This document shows positions 27,457 to 36,556 of a DNA stretch of 50,234 bases, in pieces. Source of the DNA: an uncultured Acetatifactor sp. Its GTDB lineage: Bacteria > Bacillota > Clostridia > Lachnospirales > Lachnospiraceae. The stretch spans positions 1 to 50,234 of the forward strand of contig CALWRA010000021.1 in NCBI GenBank assembly GCA_944383825.1, written 5' to 3'. The notes below the pieces were generated by a model. That model was not told where the DNA came from. It saw only the letters and a program-made list of their open reading frames with translations, and made no database searches. The stretch's first letter is position 1; each line of letters opens with the position of its first letter. A program made the translations under genes and the position numbers.

Positions 27457-29130
27457 ATGAAATTTCAGGATATGCCCTATGAAAGAGTGGATTATGAGAA
27501 GACAGAGAAAAACTTCCGGGAGATGACCCGTAAAGTAATAAATGCGGGCCGCCCGGAGGAGGTATGGACTGTTCATCAGAAATATTATCAAACGGTTAAG
27601 GATGTTTCCGATGCGATGACCATAGCTCATATCCGCCATGATGGGGATGTGACCGATACGTTTTATGAGCAGGAGCAGGCGTATTATGATGAAATATCTC
27701 CAAAAATTTTACAGCTTTTAAATGAATATCAGCGAGCGCTTTACGAATCTCCGTACCGCGCTTTCATGGAGGAAAAAATAGGCAAGGTTGCCTTCGCCAC
27801 CATTGAAAATGAATTAAAGAGCATGGATCGGAGCATTATCGGACTGATGCAGGAAGAAAATATGCTGGCTACGGAATATAACAGACTGATGGCTTCGGCC
27901 CGCATTCCCTTTGAGGGGCAGGAGCTAAATCTGTCTTTGATGCGTCCCTACCTGACGGCACAGAACCGCAGTATGCGCAGAAGGGCGTGGCAAGCCTACA
28001 GCGCCTATTTTTCTTCCGTTGAGGAAAAACTGGATGATATTTTTGACAGGCTGGTAAAGAACAGGACCCATCAGGCGAGGGCTCTGGGTTATGATAATTA
28101 CGTGCCGCTTGGTTACCATCGGATGAATCGGAACAGCTACGGAAAAGATGAGGTGGAAAATTTCCGCCGTCAAATAAAAGAGGGCTTTGTTCCTCTGGCG
28201 GAGCGGGTTCATGAAAAAAGACGCAGAAGATTGGGAGTTGAAAGGCTGTCTTATATTGACAATGATGTATATTTTCAGAACGGCAACCCTGCTCCCGCAG
28301 GAAATCCCCGGGAAATTCTGGAAACGGGACGCCGTATGTACAGTCAGATGTCAGAGGAGACCAAAGAATTCTTTGATTTTATGATGGACAACCAGCTTTT
28401 TGATGTGTTCGGCCGAAAAAATAAAAAGCAGGGGGGATATATGACATATCTCTACCGCTATGGAGCTCCCTTTATTTTTGCAAACTTTAACGGGACTTCA
28501 GGGGATGTGGATGTGATTACTCACGAATGCGGGCATGGGTTTCAGGGCTATTTGTCGGGAAAAGATCCGGTGCTGGAACATTCTCAGATCACGAAAGACA
28601 CCGCAGAGATTCATTCCATGTCCATGGAGTTTTTCACAGATCCATGGATGAAGGATTTTTTCGGGGAAAGAGGTGATGATTTTCTTACCATGCAGCTGGA
28701 GGCTGCGGTGCGCTTTGTGCCCTACGGTGCTATGGTGGATGAATTTCAGCATACTGTCTATGAATATCCGCAGATGAAGCCCCAGGAGAGAAAACGGGAG
28801 TGGAGCAGGCTGGAGAGAGTATATATGCCTCATCTGGATTATGAGGATGATCCGTTCTTTTCTAAGGGAGGATACTGGCAAAGGCAGCCGCATATCTACA
28901 ATAATCCTTTTTATTATATAGATTATGTGCTGGCCCAGACCTGCGCATTTCAGTATAAGGTCTGGATGAATGAGGATTACCGGGGAGCATGGAACAGTTA
29001 TTTGAAGCTCTGCAGGCTGTCGGCAAAAAGATTTTATCCTGATATGCTCAAAGAGGTGGGGCTGAAAGTTCCTTTTGATAACGGGTACTTTGGAGGTCTG
29101 ATACAAAAGCTGGAGAATATGCTGGAATAA
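27457..29130 (+). CDS. M3-family oligoendopeptidase (PepF-like)
   Basis: 557 aa; ATG 27457 has CAGGAGGGAT upstream. It is a cytoplasmic zinc peptidase for short peptides. The metal site is H356-E-C-G-H360 in VITHECGHGFQGYLSG, with the third ligand Glu in DTAEIHSMSMEFF about 25 residues later. The late HIYNNPFYYIDYVLAQTCAFQ and the closing CRLSAKRFYPDMLKEVGL segments are typical of the M3 fold. Length suits the clostridial M3 subgroup of about 560 aa. It lies just before the peptide-importer operon, consistent with using imported peptides (inference), though the two have separate promoters. Confidence 0.93.
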   Translation: MKFQDMPYERVDYEKTEKNFREMTRKVINAGRPEEVWTVHQKYYQTVKDVSDAMTIAHIRHDGDVTDTFYEQEQAYYDEISPKILQLLNEYQRALYESPYRAFMEEKIGKVAFATIENELKSMDRSIIGLMQEENMLATEYNRLMASARIPFEGQELNLSLMRPYLTAQNRSMRRRAWQAYSAYFSSVEEKLDDIFDRLVKNRTHQARALGYDNYVPLGYHRMNRNSYGKDEVENFRRQIKEGFVPLAERVHEKRRRRLGVERLSYIDNDVYFQNGNPAPAGNPREILETGRRMYSQMSEETKEFFDFMMDNQLFDVFGRKNKKQGGYMTYLYRYGAPFIFANFNGTSGDVDVITHECGHGFQGYLSGKDPVLEHSQITKDTAEIHSMSMEFFTDPWMKDFFGERGDDFLTMQLEAAVRFVPYGAMVDEFQHTVYEYPQMKPQERKREWSRLERVYMPHLDYEDDPFFSKGGYWQRQPHIYNNPFYYIDYVLAQTCAFQYKVWMNEDYRGAWNSYLKLCRLSAKRFYPDMLKEVGLKVPFDNGYFGGLIQKLENMLE

Positions 29131-29157
29131 ATTGCTATATGGAGGACATTGGAACCG

Positions 29158-29192
29158 AAGGGCTATGCTTACTTAAGAAAGCAGGGCCCTTT
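29158..29192 (+). terminator. Hairpin after the oligopeptidase, possible terminator
   Basis: AAGGGC (29158-29163) pairs with GCCCTT (29186-29191) and TGCTT (29166-29170) with AAGCA (29179-29183), an 11-bp stem with one 2x2 internal loop. The T-run after it is weak. Confidence 0.5.
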
Positions 29193-29261
29193 AGCATTTA
29201 TGGCAACAGAATGCACAACATATTTTTTGTTGCAAAAAAAGAGACAGAACGCTTCAAAATG

Positions 29262-29290
29262 TTGACAAAATACACGGTCTCTGATAAAGT
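29262..29290 (+). promoter_or_regulatory. Promoter of oppA
   Basis: TTGACA at 29262-29267, 17-bp spacer, TAAAGT at 29285-29290, about 44 nt before the ATG. Confidence 0.6.
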
Positions 29291-29333
29291 AAACTAATGA
29301 ATTAATAAATTCAAGTAAATTAAAGGAGGAATT

Positions 29334-31262
29334 ATGAAAAAGAAAAGGCTTTTTTCTCTTTTGCTGGCGGGTGCGCTTACGATGTCACTGGCTGCATGCG
29401 GCGGACAGGAAGGCGTAACGAATAATGCGTCCGAGAATAGTTCGGCCTCCGGCGAAGAGACAGGAACACAGGCGTCTGCGGAAACACAGACGGAAGAAGC
29501 GTCCGTGAAACCTGAGACGCCGTCCGGACAGTTGATTTTTGGCTTTATCACTGATCTGGAAGGCGAGTTTTACGACACGGCTTTCAACAATACGGCGACC
29601 AATTACAAGGCCTATAATCTGATTCACGGCTATGAGACTGTTACGTATACAAAGGAAGATGAGTTTGTATACAACCCTACGGTTGTAAAGAGCCATGAGG
29701 AAGTGGAGAATGAGGATGGCACAAAGACTTATACGGTTACCATCAACGATGGCCTGACCTGGAATGACGGAACGCCCATCACCGCAAAGGATTATGTATT
29801 TCAGATGCTGCTGGAATCCAGCCCTGAGATGAACCAGGTGGATGGATATCCCTGTCTGAGCGGCATTTACTACGTTGGGTACGAGGAGTATTTGGCAGGG
29901 GAGACGGAGTATTTCCAGGGCGTTCGCCTTGTGGATGATATGACATATTCCCTTACGGTAAAGGCGGAGGAGCTTCCCTTCCATTATGATATTACTTATG
30001 CGCTCAGTACGCCCCGTCCTCTGTCCGTAATTGCGCCTGGCTGCGACATTGTGGACAGCGAAGAGGGAGCCTATATTTCCGGTGATTTCACCACGGAGCT
30101 GCTGCAGGAGACCATCAACAATCCGGATACCGGATACCGCTATAATCCTCAGGTAACCTGCGGACCTTACAATTTTGTGAGCTATGATACGGCCAGCCGC
30201 CAGGGCGTCTTTGAGGTGAATCCCAACTTTGCAGGGGATTACCGCGGAGTGAAGCCGGCGATTCAGACCCTGATTATCAAGACTGTTAATGCTCAGACAC
30301 AGATTAATGAGTTAAGCGCAGGCACCGTTGACATTCTCGTGCAGATCAGCGGAGGAGACGACATCAACGCAGGTCTGGATCTGGTGGATGCGGGCAGGGT
30401 AAATAAGATCACCTACTTTAGAAACGGCTACGGAAAGATTCAGTTTGACTGTTCTCAGTTCCCTACAGATTCAGTGAATGTCCGTCAGGCCATTGCTTAT
30501 TGCCTTGACCGCAATGAGTTTGCAAGACAGTATTCCGGCGGTTATGCATCGATAGTGCACGCTGCTTATGGACTGGCCCAGTGGGAGTATATGGAATCCC
30601 AGAGCTGGATTGATGAGAATCTGAACACTTATGAGAAGGACATCGAAAAGGCAAAAGAGCTTCTGGCTGCGGATGGCTGGAATAAGAATGCCTCGGGCGG
30701 AGACTACCAGGATGGAGATGGACTGCGCTACAAGGAAGTGGATGGACAGCTTGTTCCTCTGGTGATCGAGTGGGCAAACACGGAGAATAACCCTGTTTCG
30801 GATCTGTTAAGCACCATGCTGCCCGAAGCTATGGAGCAGGCCGGCATGCAGCTGAACGCCACGACAATGGATTTCCCCACGTTGAGCGCAAGCATCAGTC
30901 ATCAGGGTGACACGATTTACAATATGTACAACCTTGCCACTGGCTTTGCAAGTGCAAATTCTCCCTGGTATTATTACTCCACAGATGAGAGATTTATGAC
31001 GGGCGGATACAATTCCAACTGGATTGTGGACGAGGAGCTGGCGGAGGCTTCCGGCGCTTTGAAGCCTATTGCCTATGAAGACAGAGAAACATGGCTTGGC
31101 GCATGGCAGAATTATATTAAGGTATGGAATGAAAAACTGCCTGATATTCCGTTGTATTCCGACGAATATCATGATTTCTTTAATCTCAAAGTAAAAGGCT
31201 GGGAAGCTTCTTCTATCTGGGATTGGAGCCGGGCGGTTCTTGATGCCTGGGTTGAAGAGTAA
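29334..31262 (+). CDS. oppA: Oligopeptide-binding lipoprotein (OppA-type, SBP_bac_5)
   Basis: 642 aa; ATG 29334 follows AAAGGAGGAA. Lipobox LTMSLAAC anchors Cys22; a Ser/Thr/Glu-rich linker runs to about 65. The binding domain is in the usual order: SGQLIFGFITDLEGEF, then TYTVTINDGLTWNDGTPITAKDYV in two consecutive parts, VTCGPYNFVSYD, then VNVRQAIAYCLDRNEFA, and a normal C-terminal segment (LGAWQNYIKVWNEKLPDIPLY ending DAWVEE, given in parts). It delivers peptides or similar solutes to OppBC. A strong terminator after it (31318) should make oppA mRNA more abundant than the permease genes. Confidence 0.92.
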   Translation: MKKKRLFSLLLAGALTMSLAACGGQEGVTNNASENSSASGEETGTQASAETQTEEASVKPETPSGQLIFGFITDLEGEFYDTAFNNTATNYKAYNLIHGYETVTYTKEDEFVYNPTVVKSHEEVENEDGTKTYTVTINDGLTWNDGTPITAKDYVFQMLLESSPEMNQVDGYPCLSGIYYVGYEEYLAGETEYFQGVRLVDDMTYSLTVKAEELPFHYDITYALSTPRPLSVIAPGCDIVDSEEGAYISGDFTTELLQETINNPDTGYRYNPQVTCGPYNFVSYDTASRQGVFEVNPNFAGDYRGVKPAIQTLIIKTVNAQTQINELSAGTVDILVQISGGDDINAGLDLVDAGRVNKITYFRNGYGKIQFDCSQFPTDSVNVRQAIAYCLDRNEFARQYSGGYASIVHAAYGLAQWEYMESQSWIDENLNTYEKDIEKAKELLAADGWNKNASGGDYQDGDGLRYKEVDGQLVPLVIEWANTENNPVSDLLSTMLPEAMEQAGMQLNATTMDFPTLSASISHQGDTIYNMYNLATGFASANSPWYYYSTDERFMTGGYNSNWIVDEELAEASGALKPIAYEDRETWLGAWQNYIKVWNEKLPDIPLYSDEYHDFFNLKVKGWEASSIWDWSRAVLDAWVEE

Positions 31263-31317
31263 ATCCCATGGGGCGGAAACTGCGGCGGGAAATTTTCCCC
31301 CGGAGTTTCCGATACGA

Positions 31318-31347
31318 GAGAAGGGGTATCCCTTCTCTTTTTTTTCC
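31318..31347 (+). terminator. Terminator between oppA and oppB
   Basis: AGAGAAGGG (31318-31326) pairs with CCCTTCTCT (31331-31339), 4-nt loop, then eight T. A second inverted repeat (GGAAACT near 31276 and AGTTTCC near 31305) lies just upstream. Partial read-through would set the ratio of binding protein to permease. Confidence 0.88.
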
Positions 31348-31398
31348 CAGGCAATTAACGGCGTATGACTATCGATCACAGGAATGGAGGAACGGATT

Positions 31399-32391
31399 AT
31401 GGGGAAAGGCAGATATCTTTTAAAAAGGATAATTTATATCATATTTGTGTTTTTTATCATTTCCATTCTCATGTTTATTATTTATAAATCCACCCCAGGG
31501 GATCCGGTGGAAATGATGATCGGCGGCAACAGAACGAATATGCGGCCGGAAATGTATGAACAGCAGTATAAGCAGGTGGAGGAAATGCTGGGGCTGAACA
31601 AACCTCTTCCGGTGCAGTATTTTTCCTGGATCGGAAATATGCTCACCGGCAATTTCGGTTATTCCACACAGTATAGGCGTCAGGTAATCGATATTATCGG
31701 AAGTCCCATGAGAAATACGATTCTTTTGAATCTCTGCAGCATGGTAGTGGTCTTTTTAATATCGGTTCCCTTGGGAATTGCTACAGCGGTCAGGAAAAAT
31801 TCGATTTTTGACAAGGCTGTTCAGGTACTCACCATAGTGGGTTACAGTATTCCCAGCTTTATCATCGCATTGCTGGCCATATTTCTTTTGGCCATTAAAA
31901 TTCCCATATTTCCCATCAGCGGCGTACAGACGGCAGGGTTTCAGGGCAATTCCTTCGAAATGTTTCTGGATATGGCGAAACATATGGTGCTGCCGGTGTT
32001 GGTGATGTCGGTCGGAGGCGTGGGAGGAATTACCAGATATGTGCGGGCCGCTATGATTGACGCTCTTCGGATGGACTATATTAAAACTGCCAGAAGCAAA
32101 GGGCTTAGAGAGCGGATTGTAATTTATGTTCATGCCTTTCGGAATGCATTGATTCCGGTGGTTACCGTGACAACATGGTGGATAATCGGACTCTTTGGCG
32201 GTTCGGTGGTTATTGAATCCATCTTTTTGTGGCCGGGTCTTGGACAGATGCTGCTGGATGGACTGATGCAGAGAGATTTTTCTGTTGTTTTGACGATGCA
32301 GATGTTTTACGTGGTTCTGGCCCTGGCCGGAAATGTAATTATGGATATTGCTTATACTCTGGTAGATCCCAGAGTGAGACTGGAAAACTAG
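31399..32391 (+). CDS. oppB: Oligopeptide ABC permease OppB
   Basis: 330 aa from ATG 31399, with GGAGG at 31386-31390; ATG 31384 would start before that site. Standard DppB/OppB layout: TM1 (IIYIIFVFFIISILMFIIY), the STPGDP motif, a long external loop, then five more TM helices. The EAA-type loop reads DYIKTARSKGLRERIVIYVHAF. The closing NVIMDIAYTLVDPRVRLE is a family hallmark. Forms the channel with the oppC product, whose gene starts 13 nt later. Confidence 0.95.
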   Translation: MGKGRYLLKRIIYIIFVFFIISILMFIIYKSTPGDPVEMMIGGNRTNMRPEMYEQQYKQVEEMLGLNKPLPVQYFSWIGNMLTGNFGYSTQYRRQVIDIIGSPMRNTILLNLCSMVVVFLISVPLGIATAVRKNSIFDKAVQVLTIVGYSIPSFIIALLAIFLLAIKIPIFPISGVQTAGFQGNSFEMFLDMAKHMVLPVLVMSVGGVGGITRYVRAAMIDALRMDYIKTARSKGLRERIVIYVHAFRNALIPVVTVTTWWIIGLFGGSVVIESIFLWPGLGQMLLDGLMQRDFSVVLTMQMFYVVLALAGNVIMDIAYTLVDPRVRLEN

Positions 32392-32404
32392 GGAAGGAAA
32401 GCAC

Positions 32405-34216
32405 ATGAAGGATAAGAAGAAAAATAAGAAAAAGCCTCTTACAATGATGCTGGCCACCAGGCGTATGCTGGCGGGAGGAACCGCAACGGAAGAGGAAGAG
32501 GTTTTGGTTACCCCTTTTCAGATGGTTGTAAGAAACTTTATACAGGATAAGGTGGCAGTGGCGGGAGTGATCTGCTTTCTGCTGATCTTTTTCTGTTGTA
32601 TTATATTGCCGTTTTTTCTTCCCCTGGACAGGTATTATCAGGATGTAACGCAGGCGAATGTGGCGCCTGGATTTCAGATGCTGACGCCTCCATCGGGACT
32701 GAACGGGAATGCCCAGTCCGTTTCCGTGGGAAGTACCTTTTCTGTAGGACTGGATAAGGATGGAAATGTTTATGAATGGGGAACCTTTCCCAACGAAAAA
32801 TTGAAAAATATTCCGGCCTCCGATGAAATGGGAAAAGTGACCCAAGTGTCGGCCGGGTTAGATCATATTCTTGCCGTCAATGAAGAAGGAATGCTGTTTA
32901 CCTGGGGAAATGACCGTATGGGTCTGGAAGCGATTCCTCTGGAGCTGCGCAATGGGGCCAATATAAAGCAAATATTGGCCGGCTATCAATTTTCACTGGC
33001 GCTGACGGAAGAAGGAAGGCTGTATAACTGGGGAAACAGTTACCTGGTAAATATCACCTTTCCGGATGGCGTACAGGGGAATATAGATAAGGTAGTTGCC
33101 AATACTAACATTGTGATCGTTAAGACGAAGGATGGAGAAGTGGCTCCTCTGACACAGAAAAGTTCATCCTTCACGCAGATTCCTGAGGAAATACAGGGAC
33201 AGGTGGCAGATATTGCCCTTACGGACGAAAGTGTGGCGGCAGTTACAAATTCGGGAGAGGTTTTTGTCTGGGGAAATTCCGGGAAGGGCACTCTGGATGT
33301 TCCAGAGGAAATACAGGGACATGTAAAGGCGATAACAGGAGGCCGTTATAATTTTGTGGTCCTGCTGGATGATAACCGTCTGATTTCCTGGGGAGACAAT
33401 ACATTCCAGCAGACCAATGCGCCCGATGTGGACGGGGAGATCGTCTCCATATCTTCCGGCTACTATGGCAATTACGCCATAACGGAAAGCGGGGAGGTGC
33501 ACAGCTGGGGACTGAAGGGGTATCTGATGGGAACGGATAACCTGGGAAGAGATGTATTCCGCAGATTGCTTCAGGGCGGACGTATGACGATGACGGTGGG
33601 CGCTATCGCGGTGGTGATTTCCACAGTGATCGGCATTCTCGTGGGAGGTATTTCCGGCTATAAAGGCGGCAAGGTGGATAATCTGCTGATGCGTTTCGCA
33701 GAGATTGTTTCATCCATTCCCTTTCTGCCATTTGCCATCATTCTCTCATCTATATTGGGAAACAGGATTTCAGAAACCCAGAGAATTATCATGATCATGT
33801 TTATCCTGGGCGTGCTTTCCTGGCCGGGCATTGCAAGGCTTGTGCGTGGAAGCGTGCTGGCGGAAAGAGAACAGGAATTCGTTACAGCGGCCAAGGCTTT
33901 GGGAGTGAGGGAATTTGGAATTATTTTCCGGCATATTCTTCCTAACATTATCACAGTAATCATTGTCAATGCCACCCTGGATTTTGCCACCTGTATGCTT
34001 ACGGAATCCTCTTTGTCCTTTATCGGTTTCGGAGTGACGGAGCCAAATCCTACTTGGGGAAATATGCTGACAGGCTCTCAGAACGCAAAGGTTATTGAGG
34101 ATTATTGGTGGCGCTGGGTATTTCCTGCGATAACACTAGGTATCTGCACCATTAGCATCAACTGCGTGGGGGATGGACTCAGAGATGCGGTTGACCCCAA
34201 ATCAAATGAAAGGTAG
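32405..34216 (+). CDS. oppC: OppC permease with an inserted seven-bladed RCC1/BLIP-II-like propeller
   Basis: 603 aa, about twice a normal OppC (about 300). Residues 1-75 are OppC-like with TM1 at 49-73. Residues 103-371 (32711-33517) are an insert of seven ~40-residue repeats, each starting V/I-x-x-V/I-x-x-G and ending G-x-V/L-x-x-W-G. WG pairs stand at 125, 167, 209, 289, 329 and 368; the fourth blade lacks it. At residue 376 the OppC sequence resumes exactly where expected (GTDNLGRDVFRRLLQGG), followed by five TM helices and the EAA loop EFVTAAKALGVREFG (491-505). The insert replaces the first external loop, so it lies outside the membrane. RCC1-fold propellers bind proteins or peptides. 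Frame is continuous and motifs are intact, so it is not a mis-join of broken genes. Role of the propeller is unknown. Confidence 0.92.
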   Translation: MKDKKKNKKKPLTMMLATRRMLAGGTATEEEEVLVTPFQMVVRNFIQDKVAVAGVICFLLIFFCCIILPFFLPLDRYYQDVTQANVAPGFQMLTPPSGLNGNAQSVSVGSTFSVGLDKDGNVYEWGTFPNEKLKNIPASDEMGKVTQVSAGLDHILAVNEEGMLFTWGNDRMGLEAIPLELRNGANIKQILAGYQFSLALTEEGRLYNWGNSYLVNITFPDGVQGNIDKVVANTNIVIVKTKDGEVAPLTQKSSSFTQIPEEIQGQVADIALTDESVAAVTNSGEVFVWGNSGKGTLDVPEEIQGHVKAITGGRYNFVVLLDDNRLISWGDNTFQQTNAPDVDGEIVSISSGYYGNYAITESGEVHSWGLKGYLMGTDNLGRDVFRRLLQGGRMTMTVGAIAVVISTVIGILVGGISGYKGGKVDNLLMRFAEIVSSIPFLPFAIILSSILGNRISETQRIIMIMFILGVLSWPGIARLVRGSVLAEREQEFVTAAKALGVREFGIIFRHILPNIITVIIVNATLDFATCMLTESSLSFIGFGVTEPNPTWGNMLTGSQNAKVIEDYWWRWVFPAITLGICTISINCVGDGLRDAVDPKSNER

Positions 34217-34224
34217 GCGGCGAA

Positions 34225-35223
34225 ATGAGTTTACTGGAAATAAAACATCTGCATACCAATTTTAAAACCAAGCGCGGGATTATTAAGGCGGTAAACGATG
34301 TGTCTTATTCCCTGGACTCGGGGAAGACTCTGGGAATCGTGGGAGAAAGCGGAAGCGGCAAGAGCGTTTCCGCCATGAGCATTCTGCGTTTACTGGATGG
34401 CAACGGCTACATTGAAAGCGGCGAAATTTACTTTGATGGAAAAGATATCCGCAAATGTACGGATAAGGAAATGTATAATATACGGGGCAATGAAATATCA
34501 GTTATTTTCCAGGAGCCTATGACTTCCTTAAATCCTGTGTTTACCATTGAAAAGCAGATTGGGGAAGTATTCAGGAACCATCAGGGCATGAGCAAAAAGC
34601 AGGCGTATGAGGCTGCTGCTAAAATGCTGGGAGAAGTGAAAATTCCCAATCCGGAAAGGGTGGCCAGGCAGTATCCTTTCCAGCTTTCCGGAGGTATGCG
34701 CCAAAGAGTTATGATAGCGATGGCATTATCCTGCCGTCCTAAACTTTTAATTGCAGATGAACCCACAACGGCGTTGGATGTGACCATTCAGGCACAGATT
34801 TTAAAGCTGATGAATGAAATGAAGGAAAAACTGGGGACTTCCATTTTGTTTATTACCCATGACCTGGGAGTTATCAACGAAATGGCGGACGAAGTTGCTG
34901 TAATGTACTGCGGGCAGATTGTAGAAAGGGCTAATGTTAAGGAGATTTTTACGCCCGGACTCTTTTCCCATCCCTACACGGAGGGACTTATGACGTCCAT
35001 TCCCCGGCTGGATACGCCGAAGGGAGAACGTCTGGAGCCGATTCCCGGTTCAGTTCCCAATCCTCTCTATGCTCCTAAGGGGTGTCGATTTGCTCCCCGG
35101 TGTAAATATTGTCAGGAGAGGTGCAAATCTGAAGAGCCGGAGCTTTTGCCGGTGGAAGATGGACATCTGGTGAGATGCTTTTATGCGGAAAAGGAGGTGA
35201 GGAAGGATCATGCAGACAAATGA
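34225..35223 (+). CDS. oppD: Oligopeptide ABC transporter ATP-binding subunit OppD
   Basis: 332 aa; ATG 34225 after TAGGCGG. Walker A GESGSGKSV, Q-loop IFQEPMTSLNPVF, signature LSGGMRQRVMIAMAL, Walker B LLIADEPTTALDV, H-loop FITHDLG. The C-terminal oligopeptide/dipeptide extension has the Cys-rich CRFAPRCKYCQERC segment that binds an iron-sulfur cluster in some homologues. With OppF it powers OppBC. Overlaps oppF by 14 nt. Confidence 0.96.
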   Translation: MSLLEIKHLHTNFKTKRGIIKAVNDVSYSLDSGKTLGIVGESGSGKSVSAMSILRLLDGNGYIESGEIYFDGKDIRKCTDKEMYNIRGNEISVIFQEPMTSLNPVFTIEKQIGEVFRNHQGMSKKQAYEAAAKMLGEVKIPNPERVARQYPFQLSGGMRQRVMIAMALSCRPKLLIADEPTTALDVTIQAQILKLMNEMKEKLGTSILFITHDLGVINEMADEVAVMYCGQIVERANVKEIFTPGLFSHPYTEGLMTSIPRLDTPKGERLEPIPGSVPNPLYAPKGCRFAPRCKYCQERCKSEEPELLPVEDGHLVRCFYAEKEVRKDHADK

Positions 35224-36226
35224 GAAAAAGGTTTTGCTCCGCATTCAGGATGTGAAGCAGTATTTCCCTATTAAAAAAACGCATTTTAGAGAGAAGCAGA
35301 AATATGTAAAGGCCAACGATGGAATAACGCTGGATATTTACGAAGGGGAAACCTTCGGGCTGGTAGGAGAGTCGGGGTGCGGCAAATCAACCTTTGGCAG
35401 AACCATACTTCAGCTTTATCCTCAGACTCATGGAAAAATTCTGTATCAGAAGGATGGAGAATGGGTGGACTTGAAGGCTCAGGATAGAGAATCCATGCGG
35501 AGCCTGCGCAAAGAGCTGCAGATTGTCTTTCAGGATCCCTATTCTTCTCTGAATCCCAGAATGACAGTGGGACAAATTATTGGCGAGGGACTGCTTTCTC
35601 ATGGTATGTTCAAAAGAGGAGACGGCGCTATGAAAGATTACATCTTCCGGATAATGGAGGACTGCGGTCTTGCCACTTATATGTTTGGGCGCTATCCTCA
35701 CCAGTTTTCAGGAGGACAAAGACAGAGGATTGGCATTGCGAGAAGTCTTGCGCTTCGTCCCAGGTTTGTGGTATGTGATGAGGCAGTTTCAGCGCTGGAT
35801 GTTTCCATACAGTCACAAATACTGAATTTGCTCCGGGACCTGAAGGAAAGGGATAATCTAACCTATCTGTTTATTACCCATGATCTGAGTGTTGTAAAGT
35901 ATGTGAGCGACAGAATAGGCGTGATGTATCTTGGAAATTTGGTGGAGGTTTCAGATACGGGCGAGCTGTTTGAAAACACAATGCATCCATATACGGAGGC
36001 GTTGCTCTCAGCCATTCCCACAACAGATGTAAATGACAGGAAAAAGGAAAGAATTTTATTGGAGGGCGATATTCCAAGTCCTGTGAATCCTCCAAGCGGC
36101 TGTAAATTCCATACCAGATGCCGTTATTGTCAGGAAGTGTGCAAACAGCAGGAGCCGGAATGGACGAATGTGGGGAACGGGCATTATGTAGCCTGTCATT
36201 TCCCTTTGGGCAGAAAGGAAAAATAG
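35210..36226 (+). CDS. oppF: Oligopeptide ABC transporter ATP-binding subunit OppF
   Basis: 338 aa; ATG 35210 lies inside the end of oppD, with AAGGAGGTGAGGAAGG ahead. Walker A GESGCGKST, Q-loop VFQDPYSSLNPRM, signature FSGGQRQRIGIARSL, Walker B FVVCDEAVSALDV, H-loop ITHDLS. C-terminal Cys-rich CKFHTRCRYCQEVC extension as in OppD. Canonical in all motifs. The small membrane-protein gene begins 1 nt after its stop. Confidence 0.96.
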   Translation: MQTNEKKVLLRIQDVKQYFPIKKTHFREKQKYVKANDGITLDIYEGETFGLVGESGCGKSTFGRTILQLYPQTHGKILYQKDGEWVDLKAQDRESMRSLRKELQIVFQDPYSSLNPRMTVGQIIGEGLLSHGMFKRGDGAMKDYIFRIMEDCGLATYMFGRYPHQFSGGQRQRIGIARSLALRPRFVVCDEAVSALDVSIQSQILNLLRDLKERDNLTYLFITHDLSVVKYVSDRIGVMYLGNLVEVSDTGELFENTMHPYTEALLSAIPTTDVNDRKKERILLEGDIPSPVNPPSGCKFHTRCRYCQEVCKQQEPEWTNVGNGHYVACHFPLGRKEK

Positions 36227-36227
36227 G

Positions 36228-36431
36228 ATGCTGTTCCAGAAAAAAGTGGACCGGGTAATCGACGTAAAAAAAGCGGAGGAGGAACTGGAAAACAGACAGG
36301 AGGAAAAGCTGGAGCCAAAGGATAAACTGGCCATCGCAATCGCTGCATTGCTGGTCTTTGTTCCGGCGCTCCTTCTGGTGATGGCCATTTTTCTGTTTTT
36401 GATGTGGCTGTTGTTCTTGCGCCATCTGTAG
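36228..36431 (+). CDS. Small single-pass membrane protein of the opp operon
   Basis: 67 aa, not recognised. ATG 36228 sits 1 nt after the oppF stop, with AAGGAAAAATAGG as ribosome site. The N-terminal half is charged and helical (KKAEEELENRQEEKLEPKDK), the C-terminal half is one strong TM helix (IAIAALLVFVPALLLVMAIF) with a short tail ending RHL. Coupling to oppF argues it is a real part of the operon, perhaps an accessory subunit of the permease (inference). Confidence 0.65.
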   Translation: MLFQKKVDRVIDVKKAEEELENRQEEKLEPKDKLAIAIAALLVFVPALLLVMAIFLFLMWLLFLRHL

Positions 36432-36479
36432 GGAAGAAAGCGGCGGCACATAGATTAAGACAGTATATGCTTGCGGGGG

Positions 36480-36510
36480 AAAGCCGGGCGCGGGAGCGCT
36501 TCGGCTTTTT
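36480..36510 (+). terminator. Terminator between the small membrane protein and the second binding protein
   Basis: AAAGCCG (36480-36486) pairs with CGGCTTT (36502-36508) and inside it GCGC (36488-36491) with GCGC (36496-36499), then a T-run (36506-36510). It would end or attenuate the opp transcript ahead of the permuted SBP. Confidence 0.75.
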
Positions 36511-36556
36511 GCGGGCTTTGCAGAAATATGAAAATGGAAAAGGAGGATTTTTCCTT

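Noticed and set aside
32711..33517. RCC1 block as a mis-assembled separate gene
   Set aside because: Frame is continuous on both sides, OppC motifs resume exactly, no start codon with ribosome site before the block, and the operon spacing is normal.
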